From the NCBI GenBank assembly GCA_025450255.1, contig JANWHV010000293.1, positions 1 to 5,301 of the forward strand: a stretch of 5,301 nucleotides of DNA, read 5' to 3'. The position numbers were made by a program, and so were the translations under genes. This DNA comes from Chloroflexota bacterium. Lineage in GTDB: Bacteria > Chloroflexota > UBA5177 > JANWHV01. The first letter of the stretch is position 1. Every line of letters starts with the position of its first letter. The notes beneath the pieces were generated by a model. It was not told where the DNA came from, made no database searches, and was given only the letters and a program-made list of their open reading frames with translations. Shown piece by piece: positions 1 to 5,301 of this stretch.

Positions 1-297
1 CCGCAACTCGCCCACGACATCGGTAAATTGCCAGCCGGCTTTGGGCGTCGTGGTGATGAAACCGAAGGTCGGGGATGTCGTGTCCAGGTCGATCGGCCCG
101 AATGAGGCCACGCCCACGGCGCGCACGGTGCGTCCTTGTCCCACGTGTTGAAAAAATTCGACCACCCTGGCAAGCGTTTCAGTTGGATGCGTGGTCGGGA
201 ATGTGCGCGTAGCCACGATGTCGTCGGGACCAGTCCCGATCATGCAGGCAAACTTCGTGCCGCCGCCCTCAACGCCGCCGAACACCGTGCTGGTCAC
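1..297 (-). CDS. ROK-family fructokinase, N-terminal 99 codons (cut by window edge)
   Basis: Likely cytoplasmic sugar kinase that phosphorylates imported fructose with ATP to fructose-6-phosphate. Only the N-terminus is present. It begins with GTG and reads MTSTVFGGVEGGGTKFACMI, where the run GGVEGGGTK (residues 7-15) is the ROK phosphate-binding loop in the form typical of fructokinases (usually GGIEAGGTK). Residues 62-70 (GVASFGPID) are the conserved strand and glycine turn, followed by TTSPTFGFITTTPKAGW (residues 73-89), a stretch typical of ScrK/GmuE-type fructokinases. The GTG is chosen because AAGGAG lies five bases upstream. The ATG 14 bases farther upstream runs into a stop after five codons. 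The gene follows the ROK repressor by 18 bases on the same strand, so the two are probably cotranscribed. The substrate is inferred from the N-terminus and context, since the catalytic and zinc-binding regions lie outside the window. Confidence 0.88.
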   Translation of the reverse strand, partial: MTSTVFGGVEGGGTKFACMIGTGPDDIVATRTFPTTHPTETLARVVEFFQHVGQGRTVRAVGVASFGPIDLDTTSPTFGFITTTPKAGWQFTDVVGELR

Positions 298-302
298 GCG
301 AA

Positions 303-308
303 CTCCTT
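303..308 (-). promoter_or_regulatory. Ribosome binding site of the fructokinase gene
   Basis: On the minus strand this reads AAGGAG, a six-base match to the 16S anti-Shine-Dalgarno sequence, five bases before the GTG at 297. It settles the start codon: the nearby ATG at 311 overlaps this site, has no site of its own and reaches a stop after five codons. Confidence 0.75.
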
Positions 309-315
309 CATGCCG

Positions 316-1803
316 TTAGCGACCGTAAAAGCCGGGTGTTACAAACAACTCGCGCAGTGCCAGAGTCACCGCTCCCAGGGCAGGTGTCTGTTCGTCGATT
401 TCGGCAGGGAGCACGAGGACGCTCGCCGGCACGGCCCGCCTGCCCATTGCTGTGCGGAGCATGTCGTACGTCCGTGGGCCGGCGTTGTCCATATCATGCC
501 CGATAAAGATAACGGATGGATGGAATAGCGCCACCAGACTCGCCAGACCGGTGGCAAGATGATCGCAAACGTGCCGCACCACGGACGTGGCTAGCTCATC
601 GCCGGTCTCTACCGCGTCCCATATGCGCTCGGGCGTTAAAGCATCATAGTCTTCGTGCAGCGGATCCGGCATCGATCCGGCCAGGCGGGCGTTTTTCGGC
701 AGTAGTTGGGTCAGGCTGCTGTCGCCGCCTCGTCTGATCGCTTCTATGGTGTGGGCCACCAGGTGCGGGGTAGCGGTGAAAATCTCCAGGCATCCGCGGT
801 TTCCGCAGGCGCAACGGGGACCGTCACTCTGAATGGACGAATGACCAAATTCCGGGTTCAGGTCACCGCCTGACTTGAATAGGTGGCCGTCGACGATGAT
901 GCCCGCGCCCACTCCGGCCCCAACCGCGACATAGGCGAAGTTAGCATGTTCGCGACCGGCGCCGAACCATTGCTCCGCCAGCGCCGCGGTATTGGCATCG
1001 CTGTCGATCGCCACGGGCAGGCTGAACCGTGACTCCAGCAGCGCCTTGAACGGGACGTTCGTCCAGCCCTCGAACGTACTTGCCATAATCGTGCCGGTCC
1101 TCGTGTTGAGCGGTCCAGGCGCCCCGACGCCGATGCCGCGCAAGCGGTCGCGCGGCACGCCTGACTGCTGAATCGCATGGTCCACCAGATCGAGGACCCG
1201 GCTCACGCGCATGTCCGTGCTATGGGACAGTGACACGGCGATGTGCTCGTGGAAGAGCATTTCGGCGGCAAGGTTCGTTACCACCACCGTGGCGCGCGTC
1301 CGCGTGAGATTTATTCCTACCAGGTAACAGGCGTCCGCTCTGATCGCCAGGCCGGTGGGTCTGCGGCCGGCGGAGCGCCGAGAGGGCACGCCGGCGCCGT
1401 CCGCCTCTGCTGCCGTTAGCGTGTCTGCTTCCGCCACCAGCCCGGCGGCAAGCAGGTCGTCGACGATATGCGTGACGGTGGCCGGGTTAAGGCCACTGTG
1501 GTCGGCCAGCGCTTTTCGGGATATTGGCGCATAATGGCGAATTGCCTCGAATACCGCCGACCGATTTCGCTCTCCAACCGTGGCGCTATTGATGCCGATG
1601 AGCGGGCGGTGTGACCCGCGACCCAACTGCGCCATTCTACTCCGAGTGCCTCCGGACGTCGGGCGACCCATACGATCCGCCGCGTCATCTTCAGTATATT
1701 GGGCTTCCGGGCCTGACGATACCGCCGACCGGCGGTCCGGCGCCGCATCGGATCCGAGTTGGGGCTGTCCGTGCCGCTTTCGACTGGATGGGGAGTCCGT
1801 CAT
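316..1803 (-). CDS. ROK-family transcriptional repressor (NagC/XylR type)
   Basis: Probable sugar-responsive repressor, 495 residues from the ATG at 1803. A winged helix-turn-helix occupies about residues 80-125 (ISRKALADHSGLNPATVTHI, then a wing), followed by a ROK sugar-kinase fold. Visible ROK features are GVGAPGPLN (225-233), DSDAN (267-271), the glycine-rich signature from about 291 with ExGH ending at His321, and the zinc motif CxCGxxGCxE (CACGNRGCLE, 331-340). The N-terminal phosphate loop is degenerate (GINLTRTRATVV instead of DxGxT), which fits a regulator rather than a kinase. The start is uncertain. ATG 1803 has AAGGG six bases upstream. ATG 1635 has GGAG four bases upstream and would give 439 residues, closer to the family norm. 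GTG 1905 has no ribosome binding site. The gene precedes the fructokinase and diverges from the transporter genes, so it probably controls both; it is a counterpart of FrcR. Effector and operator are inferred. Confidence 0.9.
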   Translation of the reverse strand: MTDSPSSRKRHGQPQLGSDAAPDRRSAVSSGPEAQYTEDDAADRMGRPTSGGTRSRMAQLGRGSHRPLIGINSATVGERNRSAVFEAIRHYAPISRKALADHSGLNPATVTHIVDDLLAAGLVAEADTLTAAEADGAGVPSRRSAGRRPTGLAIRADACYLVGINLTRTRATVVVTNLAAEMLFHEHIAVSLSHSTDMRVSRVLDLVDHAIQQSGVPRDRLRGIGVGAPGPLNTRTGTIMASTFEGWTNVPFKALLESRFSLPVAIDSDANTAALAEQWFGAGREHANFAYVAVGAGVGAGIIVDGHLFKSGGDLNPEFGHSSIQSDGPRCACGNRGCLEIFTATPHLVAHTIEAIRRGGDSSLTQLLPKNARLAGSMPDPLHEDYDALTPERIWDAVETGDELATSVVRHVCDHLATGLASLVALFHPSVIFIGHDMDNAGPRTYDMLRTAMGRRAVPASVLVLPAEIDEQTPALGAVTLALRELFVTPGFYGR

Positions 1804-1867
1804 TGCCATCCCTTGCGCAATGGTTACCAGGCGTTCCTTGATGCGACGGCCGGCATTGCCAACAGGG

Positions 1868-1896
1868 TTGACGACTTGCCCGTCACATGCTACGGT
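1868..1896 (+). promoter_or_regulatory. Candidate sigma-70 promoter, distal
   Basis: TTGACG (1868-1873) and TACGGT (1891-1896) are separated by exactly 17 bases. The -35 matches consensus at five of six positions; the -10 matches at three, including the important first two bases and the last. Transcription would start near 1903, just before the palindrome at 1918-1940, leaving a leader of about 235 bases ahead of the binding-protein gene. The weak -10 and the position outside the likely repressor coding start make this only a candidate. Confidence 0.25.
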
Positions 1897-1917
1897 GGCA
1901 ATCACATTGTTGCATTA

Positions 1918-1940
1918 ATTGATTGCCCCACGCAATAAAT
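1918..1940. promoter_or_regulatory. Operator-like palindrome, candidate ROK repressor site
   Basis: The arms ATTGATTGC (1918-1926) and GCAATAAAT (1932-1940) are complementary at eight of nine positions around the five-base centre CCCAC. The inner five bases on each side (ATTGC/GCAAT) pair perfectly. A further GCAATC lies at 1898-1903, inverted relative to GATTGC at 1921-1926, so three GCAAT-type half-sites fall within 40 bases. AT-rich outer arms around a short G+C-richer centre resemble operators of some ROK repressors such as XylR. Its place between the divergent repressor and transporter genes supports an operator role, which remains inference. Confidence 0.4.
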
Positions 1941-2069
1941 CCGAAACATCCTCTGGCCATGAAAGGCTGTGATTTTGCGAGAGGAGGTGTAGCGCCGGTC
2001 GCCTTACACGAACCGGCAACGGTAATCAGTACAGGCTGCGTGTCTTAATCAAACAATGGTCCCGAAGCA

Positions 2070-2098
2070 TTGACCTGGCGAGTCGCGGCATTTCTCAT
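2070..2098 (+). promoter_or_regulatory. Candidate sigma-70 promoter of the binding-protein gene
   Basis: TTGACC (2070-2075, five of six to consensus) and TCTCAT (2093-2098, four of six) are spaced by 17 bases. Transcription would start near 2105, giving a leader of about 33 bases before the ATG at 2138. The -10 overlaps the left arm of the inverted repeat at 2096-2113, and CAATG/CATTG (2054-2058 and 2068-2072) overlaps the -35. This is the better placed of the two plus-strand candidates, but it is a by-eye match in G+C-rich DNA. Confidence 0.35.
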
Positions 2099-2113
2099 GG
2101 CACCGGCGCCATG
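2096..2113. repeat. Inverted repeat at the predicted transcription start of the binding-protein gene
   Basis: CATGGC (2096-2101) and GCCATG (2108-2113) are perfect inverted six-mers separated by ACCGGC. The repeat covers the end of the candidate -10 and the predicted start site, and ends ten bases before the Shine-Dalgarno region (2124-2133). It could be a repressor operator or a short 5' hairpin in the mRNA. A six-base repeat of this kind can also occur by chance in G+C-rich sequence. Confidence 0.4.
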
Positions 2114-2137
2114 GCTACTTGTTGAAAGGTAGGCTAC

Positions 2138-3142
2138 ATGCGATCTCCCGCAAAAGTGATGCGTTGGGCGTGCGGCGCCGCGGTGCTCTGCGCGCTCACC
2201 TCGACCATGCCCGTGTCCACGCCCGCGCAAGCGCATCCCGCCCGCGCCCAGATTATTATCGGCTACCTGGTGAAGACCCTGACCAATCCATACTTCGTCG
2301 CCATGGAGCCCGTTGCCAAGGCCGAGGCTGCCAAGCTCGGCGTGAAGTTGGTATACGAGGCCGGAAAGTACGACGGCGATACCGCGACCCAGACGTCCCA
2401 GATTCAGGATCTGGTTACCCAGGGCGCCAAGGCAATCGTTTTGATTCCCAGTATTTCAGCTGGAATCGTGCCCGCGGTTAAGGCCGCCACCGCCAAGGGT
2501 ATCACCGTCATCGCCCTGGATACCGCGACCGACCCGGCCAGCGCCGTCACGGCGTTCTTCGCCACCGATAATTATCAGGCCGGAATCCTCAACGGTCTCT
2601 GGGCGCGTAAGGCTTTCGCCGGCGTGACGCCAAAGATTGCTCTATTGGAAGGCACGCCAGGTAGCTCGGTAAACACGGACCGCATGCAAGGTTTCTTGAA
2701 TGGGTTCGGTCTCAATACCATGAAGCAATACGTCGTCGCCGACCAGATCACCAACGGCGATCAGGGCAAAGGCCAGACGGCGATGGAGAATATTCTCACT
2801 GCCCATCCTGACGTGTACCTTGTCTGGACGATTAACGAGCCCGCCGCGCTTGGCGCGGCGACCGCGATCAAGGCCAAGGGTCTCGCCGGCAAGATCAAGA
2901 TTGTGTCGATGGACGGTGGATGCCGCGGCATCAAGGCCGTGCGTGACGGTATCATCAGCACCGACGTCATGCAGTTCCCGTCGAAGATGGCCAAGCTGGG
3001 CGTCGACTACGCGGTCCAGGCGGCGAACGGCAAGAAGATACCGGCCCTGATCGACACTGGCGAAGTGTTGGTCACCACGCACCCGCAGCCATTTGTCCCC
3101 TGGAGCCCGGTCTCGTTTGGGCTCGCCAATTGTTGGGGTTAA
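2138..3142 (+). CDS. frcB: FrcB-like periplasmic sugar-binding protein of an ABC importer
   Basis: Type I periplasmic binding protein (ribose/fructose binding family), 334 residues, which captures the sugar and delivers it to the permease. Residues 1-32 form a Sec signal peptide (basic start, hydrophobic core at about 11-22, cleavage after AQA at 30-32). No lipobox is present, so the mature protein should be free in the periplasm. Positions equivalent to RbsB ligand contacts are recognisable: Asn50 and Phe53 in TNPYF, Asp128 in IALDT, Arg182 in TDRMQGF, Asn233 in TINEP, Asp259 in MDGG and Gln279. FrcB hallmarks include the VWTINEPAA segment, SMDGGC and the C-terminal CWG. The ATG follows GAAAGGTAGG (2124-2133). 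It is the first gene of the transporter unit and is separated from the permease by 207 bases containing a strong inverted repeat. Fructose is inferred; related proteins bind ribose or mannose too. Confidence 0.92.
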   Translation: MRSPAKVMRWACGAAVLCALTSTMPVSTPAQAHPARAQIIIGYLVKTLTNPYFVAMEPVAKAEAAKLGVKLVYEAGKYDGDTATQTSQIQDLVTQGAKAIVLIPSISAGIVPAVKAATAKGITVIALDTATDPASAVTAFFATDNYQAGILNGLWARKAFAGVTPKIALLEGTPGSSVNTDRMQGFLNGFGLNTMKQYVVADQITNGDQGKGQTAMENILTAHPDVYLVWTINEPAALGAATAIKAKGLAGKIKIVSMDGGCRGIKAVRDGIISTDVMQFPSKMAKLGVDYAVQAANGKKIPALIDTGEVLVTTHPQPFVPWSPVSFGLANCWG

Positions 3143-3220
3143 AGCACGACGCCGCGACGCGAAGCCGGCTCGAAATCAGTGGCGTGCCCGCGGCATAGCG
3201 CATAGAGGTCCCGTTGTACA

Positions 3221-3257
3221 ATGGACGGGCAGGCTGCAAGGCAACCTGCCCGTCCAT
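3221..3257 (+). repeat. Strong inverted repeat (mRNA hairpin) between the binding-protein and permease genes
   Basis: ATGGACGGGCAGG (3221-3233) and CCTGCCCGTCCAT (3245-3257) are perfect 13-base complements. After one mismatch, TGC (3235-3237) and GCA (3241-3243) can pair further inside around an AAG loop. The predicted RNA stem is long and G+C-rich. No run of T follows, so it is not a classical intrinsic terminator. It lies about 80 bases after the binding-protein stop. Hairpins in this place in binding-protein operons (for example malE-malF) protect the upstream message or reduce read-through, so that the binding protein outnumbers the membrane components. That role is inferred here. Confidence 0.8.
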
Positions 3258-3302
3258 CGCTGCTTGCAGGCGAGTCGCGGGCATCGGGATAGTCCCCGAA
3301 TG

Positions 3303-3311
3303 AGGAGGAGG
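3303..3311 (+). promoter_or_regulatory. Strong Shine-Dalgarno sequence upstream of the permease
   Basis: AGGAGGAGG sits 38 bases before the permease ATG (3350), too far to serve it directly. It lies immediately before ATG 3312 (three bases after the first AGGAGG) and twelve bases before the in-frame ATG 3324. The permease start itself is preceded by GCGGCGATTGCGCGC, with no ribosome binding site. The element therefore probably loads ribosomes onto the mini-ORF that overlaps the permease start. Confidence 0.6.
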
Positions 3312-3353
3312 ATGGTACCAATAATGGCCAGCGCGCGGCGATTGCGCGCATGA
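3312..3353 (+). CDS. 13-codon leader mini-ORF overlapping the permease start
   Basis: The mini-ORF encodes MVPIMASARRLRA and stops at TGA 3351-3353, which overlaps the permease start as ATGA (3350-3353). It has the only strong Shine-Dalgarno sequence in the area. A second in-frame ATG at 3324 could be the actual start and would give nine codons. The arrangement fits translational coupling: ribosomes ending here could restart on the permease ATG. It is not known to be translated. The alternative is a frameshift, natural or from sequencing, so that the true permease N-terminus begins here; the residues themselves do not decide this. Confidence 0.45.
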   Translation: MVPIMASARRLRA

Positions 3354-4384
3354 GCGCGCCATCAATTGTCTCCCGGACGCGGGTTGCGGCGCTACGCCAA
3401 AAACTCAGTCCGATACTTGACGTGTACCGAGGTGTCCCTATTCTGGGACCGCTCACCGGCTTGTTGCTGCTCATCGTCTACTTCAGCATCAAGTCACCGG
3501 TCTTTTTGACATACGACAATTTCTCCAATGTCTTCACGCAGGTAATGGAAGTCGGCACGCTGGCGGTAGGGCAAACGCTGATCATCATCGCCGCCGGTAT
3601 TGACCTCAGCAACGGGGCGATCATGGTGTTTGCCTCGGTTGTGATGGCGAAATTGGCGACCGGCGATGCCAGCCAGGGCGGCGCGCTAGGCATTCCCGTG
3701 CCCCTGGCGATTGCCGCCGGCCTGGCGCTGGCCTCCGGCCTGGGGCTGGCGAATGGCGCCATCGTGGCGTTCGTCCGCCTGCCGCCGTTCATCGTTACGC
3801 TTGGCATGCTCAATATCGCGGCTTCCAGCACGCTGCTCTACACGGGCAGCGCGTCCGTAACCAATGTCCCTCAGGGACTGCTCTTTCTCGGTAATAACTT
3901 CAGTTTCGCCGGGAAAGTGGTGCAAGTTGGACCGCTGATCATGCTGGCCGTGGTGGGTATCACCTGGTATGCGCTCACGCAGACTGCATGGGGCAAGCAT
4001 GTGTACGCGCTCGGCAACAGCATGGACGCAGCGCGGCTCACTGGTATCAACACCACGCGACTCTTGCTCTCCGTGTACCTGGTCGCCGGATTTATCTATG
4101 GCATTGCCGCACTGCTCGTTCTCGGCCGCACCACGGTCGGCGATCCGCTCGCGGGCCAGACCGATAATCTGGACAGCATCACCGCCGTGGTAATTGGCGG
4201 CACAAGTCTGTTTGGCGGCCGCGGCACGATCGTCGGCACGCTGATCGGCGCACTGATCGTCGGCATCATACGCAACGGATTGACGCTGATTGGCGTGGAC
4301 GCGCTCTGGCAGACATTTGTCACCGGCATCCTGGTTATTGTTGCCGTAGCCGTCGATCAAGCGACACGAAGGCGCAGCCGCTGA
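3350..4384 (+). CDS. frcC: FrcC-like sugar ABC transporter permease
   Basis: Inner-membrane permease of the BPD_transp_2 (RbsC/FrcC/XylH) family, 344 residues, which should form the dimeric channel. Hydrophobic segments are visible at about 30-46, 67-82, 88-100, 116-140, 145-163, 192-208, 237-258, 275-285, 293-310 and 322-335, as expected for this family. Family motifs are AAGIDLSNGA (81-90), RLPPFIVTLG (143-152), the ALGNSMDAARLTGI loop (220-233) that contacts the ATPase, and the C-terminal run from GDPLAGQTDNLDSITAV (264-280) to GGTSLFGGRGTIVGTLIGA (283-301). Together these resemble FrcC most closely. The ATG at 3350 is the only usual start codon between the upstream in-frame stop at 3290 and the conserved core. 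It lacks its own ribosome binding site, so translation probably depends on the overlapping mini-ORF. The ATPase gene follows after 30 bases. Confidence 0.92.
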   Translation: MSAPSIVSRTRVAALRQKLSPILDVYRGVPILGPLTGLLLLIVYFSIKSPVFLTYDNFSNVFTQVMEVGTLAVGQTLIIIAAGIDLSNGAIMVFASVVMAKLATGDASQGGALGIPVPLAIAAGLALASGLGLANGAIVAFVRLPPFIVTLGMLNIAASSTLLYTGSASVTNVPQGLLFLGNNFSFAGKVVQVGPLIMLAVVGITWYALTQTAWGKHVYALGNSMDAARLTGINTTRLLLSVYLVAGFIYGIAALLVLGRTTVGDPLAGQTDNLDSITAVVIGGTSLFGGRGTIVGTLIGALIVGIIRNGLTLIGVDALWQTFVTGILVIVAVAVDQATRRRSR

Positions 4385-4414
4385 GCGGTCCAACCCACGA
4401 TCACTGGGGGAATA

Positions 4415-5218
4415 ATGGGTACGGATGAAGTCGTGGAATCGGGCGCAATCCTGCAAGCGAAGGGCATATCGAAGCGCTTTGGCACTGTCTCCGCTCTGGA
4501 GAACGTCGACTTTGAACTCTACCCAAACGAGATTCTGGCATTGGTCGGCGACAATGGCGCCGGCAAAAGCACGCTGATCAAGATTCTTTCGGGAGCGTAC
4601 CAGCCGGACGAGGGTGAGTTACTGATGAATGGCGAGCACGTTACGTTTCGGAATCCAATGGATGCCCGTAGGCAGGGCATCGAGACGGTACACCAGGATC
4701 TGGCGCTCGCCCCCGCGCTGGATATAGCATCCAACCTCTTTCTCGGCCGCGAAGAGCGGCGCGGAGGCCCGCTCGGGCTGATTTTCAGAAACCTGGACAA
4801 GCCGAGAATGCGGCGCGAGGCTGCCGGGCATATGGCATCGCTGAAGATCGGTTTGCGTTCCATGCGCCAACCGGTTGAGACGCTATCGGGCGGCCAGCGC
4901 CAGGGCGTGGCGGTGGCACGAGCGGTTTCGTGGGGGAAGCGCGTCGTGATCATGGATGAGCCGACGGCGGCGCTTGGCGTCAAGGAATCCGGCATGGTGC
5001 TGGAGTTAATCAAAGCCGTCAAGGCTCGCGGTGTTCCGGTAGTGCTGATCAGCCATAACCTGCCACACGTTTTTCAGGTCGCGGACCGCATACAGGTAAT
5101 GCGCTTGGGGAAACGGGCCGGTATCGCACGGCCAAACGAACAGACAATGGACGAGGTCGTGGCGATGATGACCGGCGCGTCACGGCTTGAGATGGCGGCG
5201 GCTACAGCGGCGGGCTGA
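4415..5218 (+). CDS. frcA: FrcA-like sugar ABC transporter ATPase (single domain)
   Basis: Cytoplasmic ATPase that powers the importer, 267 residues. Walker A is GDNGAGKST (45-53), the Q-loop glutamine is Gln94 (VHQD), the signature is LSGGQ (157-161), Walker B is VVIMDE (177-182) and the switch histidine is His214 (ISHN). All catalytic elements are intact. The D-loop reads AALGV rather than the common SALD form, as in other sugar ATPases of this subgroup. RbsA and XylG have two fused ATPase domains in about 500 residues; this protein has one, as FrcA does, so it should work as a homodimer. The ATG is preceded by GGGGG four bases upstream and lies 30 bases after the permease stop, in the same transcription unit. 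After residue 255 only a short alanine-rich tail remains, with no sign of a truncated second domain. Confidence 0.93.
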   Translation: MGTDEVVESGAILQAKGISKRFGTVSALENVDFELYPNEILALVGDNGAGKSTLIKILSGAYQPDEGELLMNGEHVTFRNPMDARRQGIETVHQDLALAPALDIASNLFLGREERRGGPLGLIFRNLDKPRMRREAAGHMASLKIGLRSMRQPVETLSGGQRQGVAVARAVSWGKRVVIMDEPTAALGVKESGMVLELIKAVKARGVPVVLISHNLPHVFQVADRIQVMRLGKRAGIARPNEQTMDEVVAMMTGASRLEMAAATAAG

Positions 5219-5263
5219 CGCGGCATTGCCCATCGCGTAGTGCCTCAACCTCGCAACCGGCGC

Positions 5264-5301
5264 GTCATGGCGACTCACGTTTGCGCGCGCAGCGCCGTGA
5301 C
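5264..5301 (+). repeat. Possible hairpin after the ATPase gene, cut by the window edge
   Basis: GTCATGGCG (5264-5272) can pair with CGCCGTGAC (5293-5301) over nine bases with one G-U pair, enclosing a 20-base loop that contains GCGCGCGC. It lies 46 bases after the ATPase stop and may be part of a transcription terminator, but the sequence ends before any T-run could be seen. The rest of 5219-5301 shows no clear gene. Confidence 0.25.

Larger units (their letters stand above)
1804..2137. other. Divergent intergenic region between the repressor and transporter genes
   Basis: About 330 bases without a convincing gene (about 500 if the repressor starts at 1635). It holds two candidate plus-strand promoters (1868-1896 and 2070-2098), an operator-like palindrome (1918-1940) inside a cluster of GCAAT/ATTGC half-sites (1898-1936), and a short inverted repeat (2096-2113) just before the binding-protein ribosome binding site. 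AGGAGGTG at 1982-1989 is a perfect Shine-Dalgarno sequence with no usable start codon after it. A second short inverted repeat, CAATG/CATTG, lies at 2054-2072. No convincing minus-strand promoter for the repressor was found by eye. Confidence 0.6.

Noticed and set aside
294..311. Five-codon frame ending in TGA that overlaps the fructokinase GTG
   Set aside because: It contains the kinase Shine-Dalgarno sequence and has none of its own, so it looks like a coincidence rather than a second coupled leader.
136..528. Open plus-strand frame of 130 codons opposite the kinase and repressor genes
   Set aside because: It is antisense to two well-supported ROK genes, shows no family motif and has no ribosome binding site; it is a shadow of G+C-rich coding sequence.
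1959..2048. 29-codon frame beginning MKGCDFARGG in the divergent spacer
   Set aside because: No ribosome binding site precedes its ATG and no known leader-peptide feature is visible; the perfect Shine-Dalgarno sequence lies inside the frame, not before it.
3214..3222. TTGTACAA palindrome with a TACAAT -10-like hexamer before the permease
   Set aside because: No acceptable -35 lies 16-18 bases upstream and the TGn extension is not correctly spaced; an internal promoter is not supported.
3686..4456. Open minus-strand frame of 256 codons opposite the permease gene
   Set aside because: It is rich in His, Arg, Asp and Gln with no recognisable domain, and lies exactly opposite conserved permease motifs. 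Long antisense frames are common in such sequence.
5267..5301. Possible start of a further gene (ATG at 5267, open to the window end)
   Set aside because: Only eleven codons are visible, there is no ribosome binding site and no recognisable sequence.
1..5301. Mobile elements, CRISPR arrays, tRNA or rRNA genes
   Set aside because: No terminal repeats with a transposase, no regularly spaced repeats and no RNA-gene signatures were found by reading; the window is ordinary metabolic operon sequence.

Overview
This window is a sugar-uptake locus of the fructose (Frc) type from a bacterium of moderately high G+C content (about 60% by eye). The solute-binding protein has a cleavable Sec signal peptide ending near AQA and no lipobox. 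That suggests a free periplasmic protein, so probably a diderm. FrcBCA systems are best known from alphaproteobacteria such as Sinorhizobium meliloti, but the phylum cannot be fixed from this window.

Layout: two genes on the minus strand diverge from three on the plus strand. On the minus strand are a ROK-family transcriptional repressor (316..1803, start uncertain) and, 18 bases after its stop, the first 99 codons of a ROK-family fructokinase that runs off the left edge (1..297). A spacer of about 330 bases (1804..2137) holds candidate promoters and two operator-like inverted repeats. On the plus strand, in transcription order, are a FrcB-like periplasmic binding protein (2138..3142), a FrcC-like permease (3350..4384) and a single-domain FrcA-like ABC ATPase (4415..5218). 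The last 83 bases show only a possible partial hairpin.

How the genes fit together: the binding protein captures the sugar, two permease copies and two ATPase copies import it unphosphorylated, and the kinase phosphorylates it inside the cell. The ROK repressor probably senses the sugar and controls both transcription units from the shared spacer. Fructose is the best guess for the substrate, because the binding protein, permease and ATPase all resemble the Frc family and the kinase N-terminus resembles ROK fructokinases. Mannose or ribose cannot be excluded.

The system itself is a known type. The less ordinary points are regulatory: a perfect 13-bp inverted repeat between the binding-protein and permease genes, and a 13-codon mini-ORF with the strong ribosome binding site that the permease lacks, overlapping the permease start as ATGA. 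There is also a promoter-like pair whose -10 end runs into an inverted repeat just upstream of the binding-protein gene, and a cluster of GCAAT/ATTGC half-sites farther upstream.
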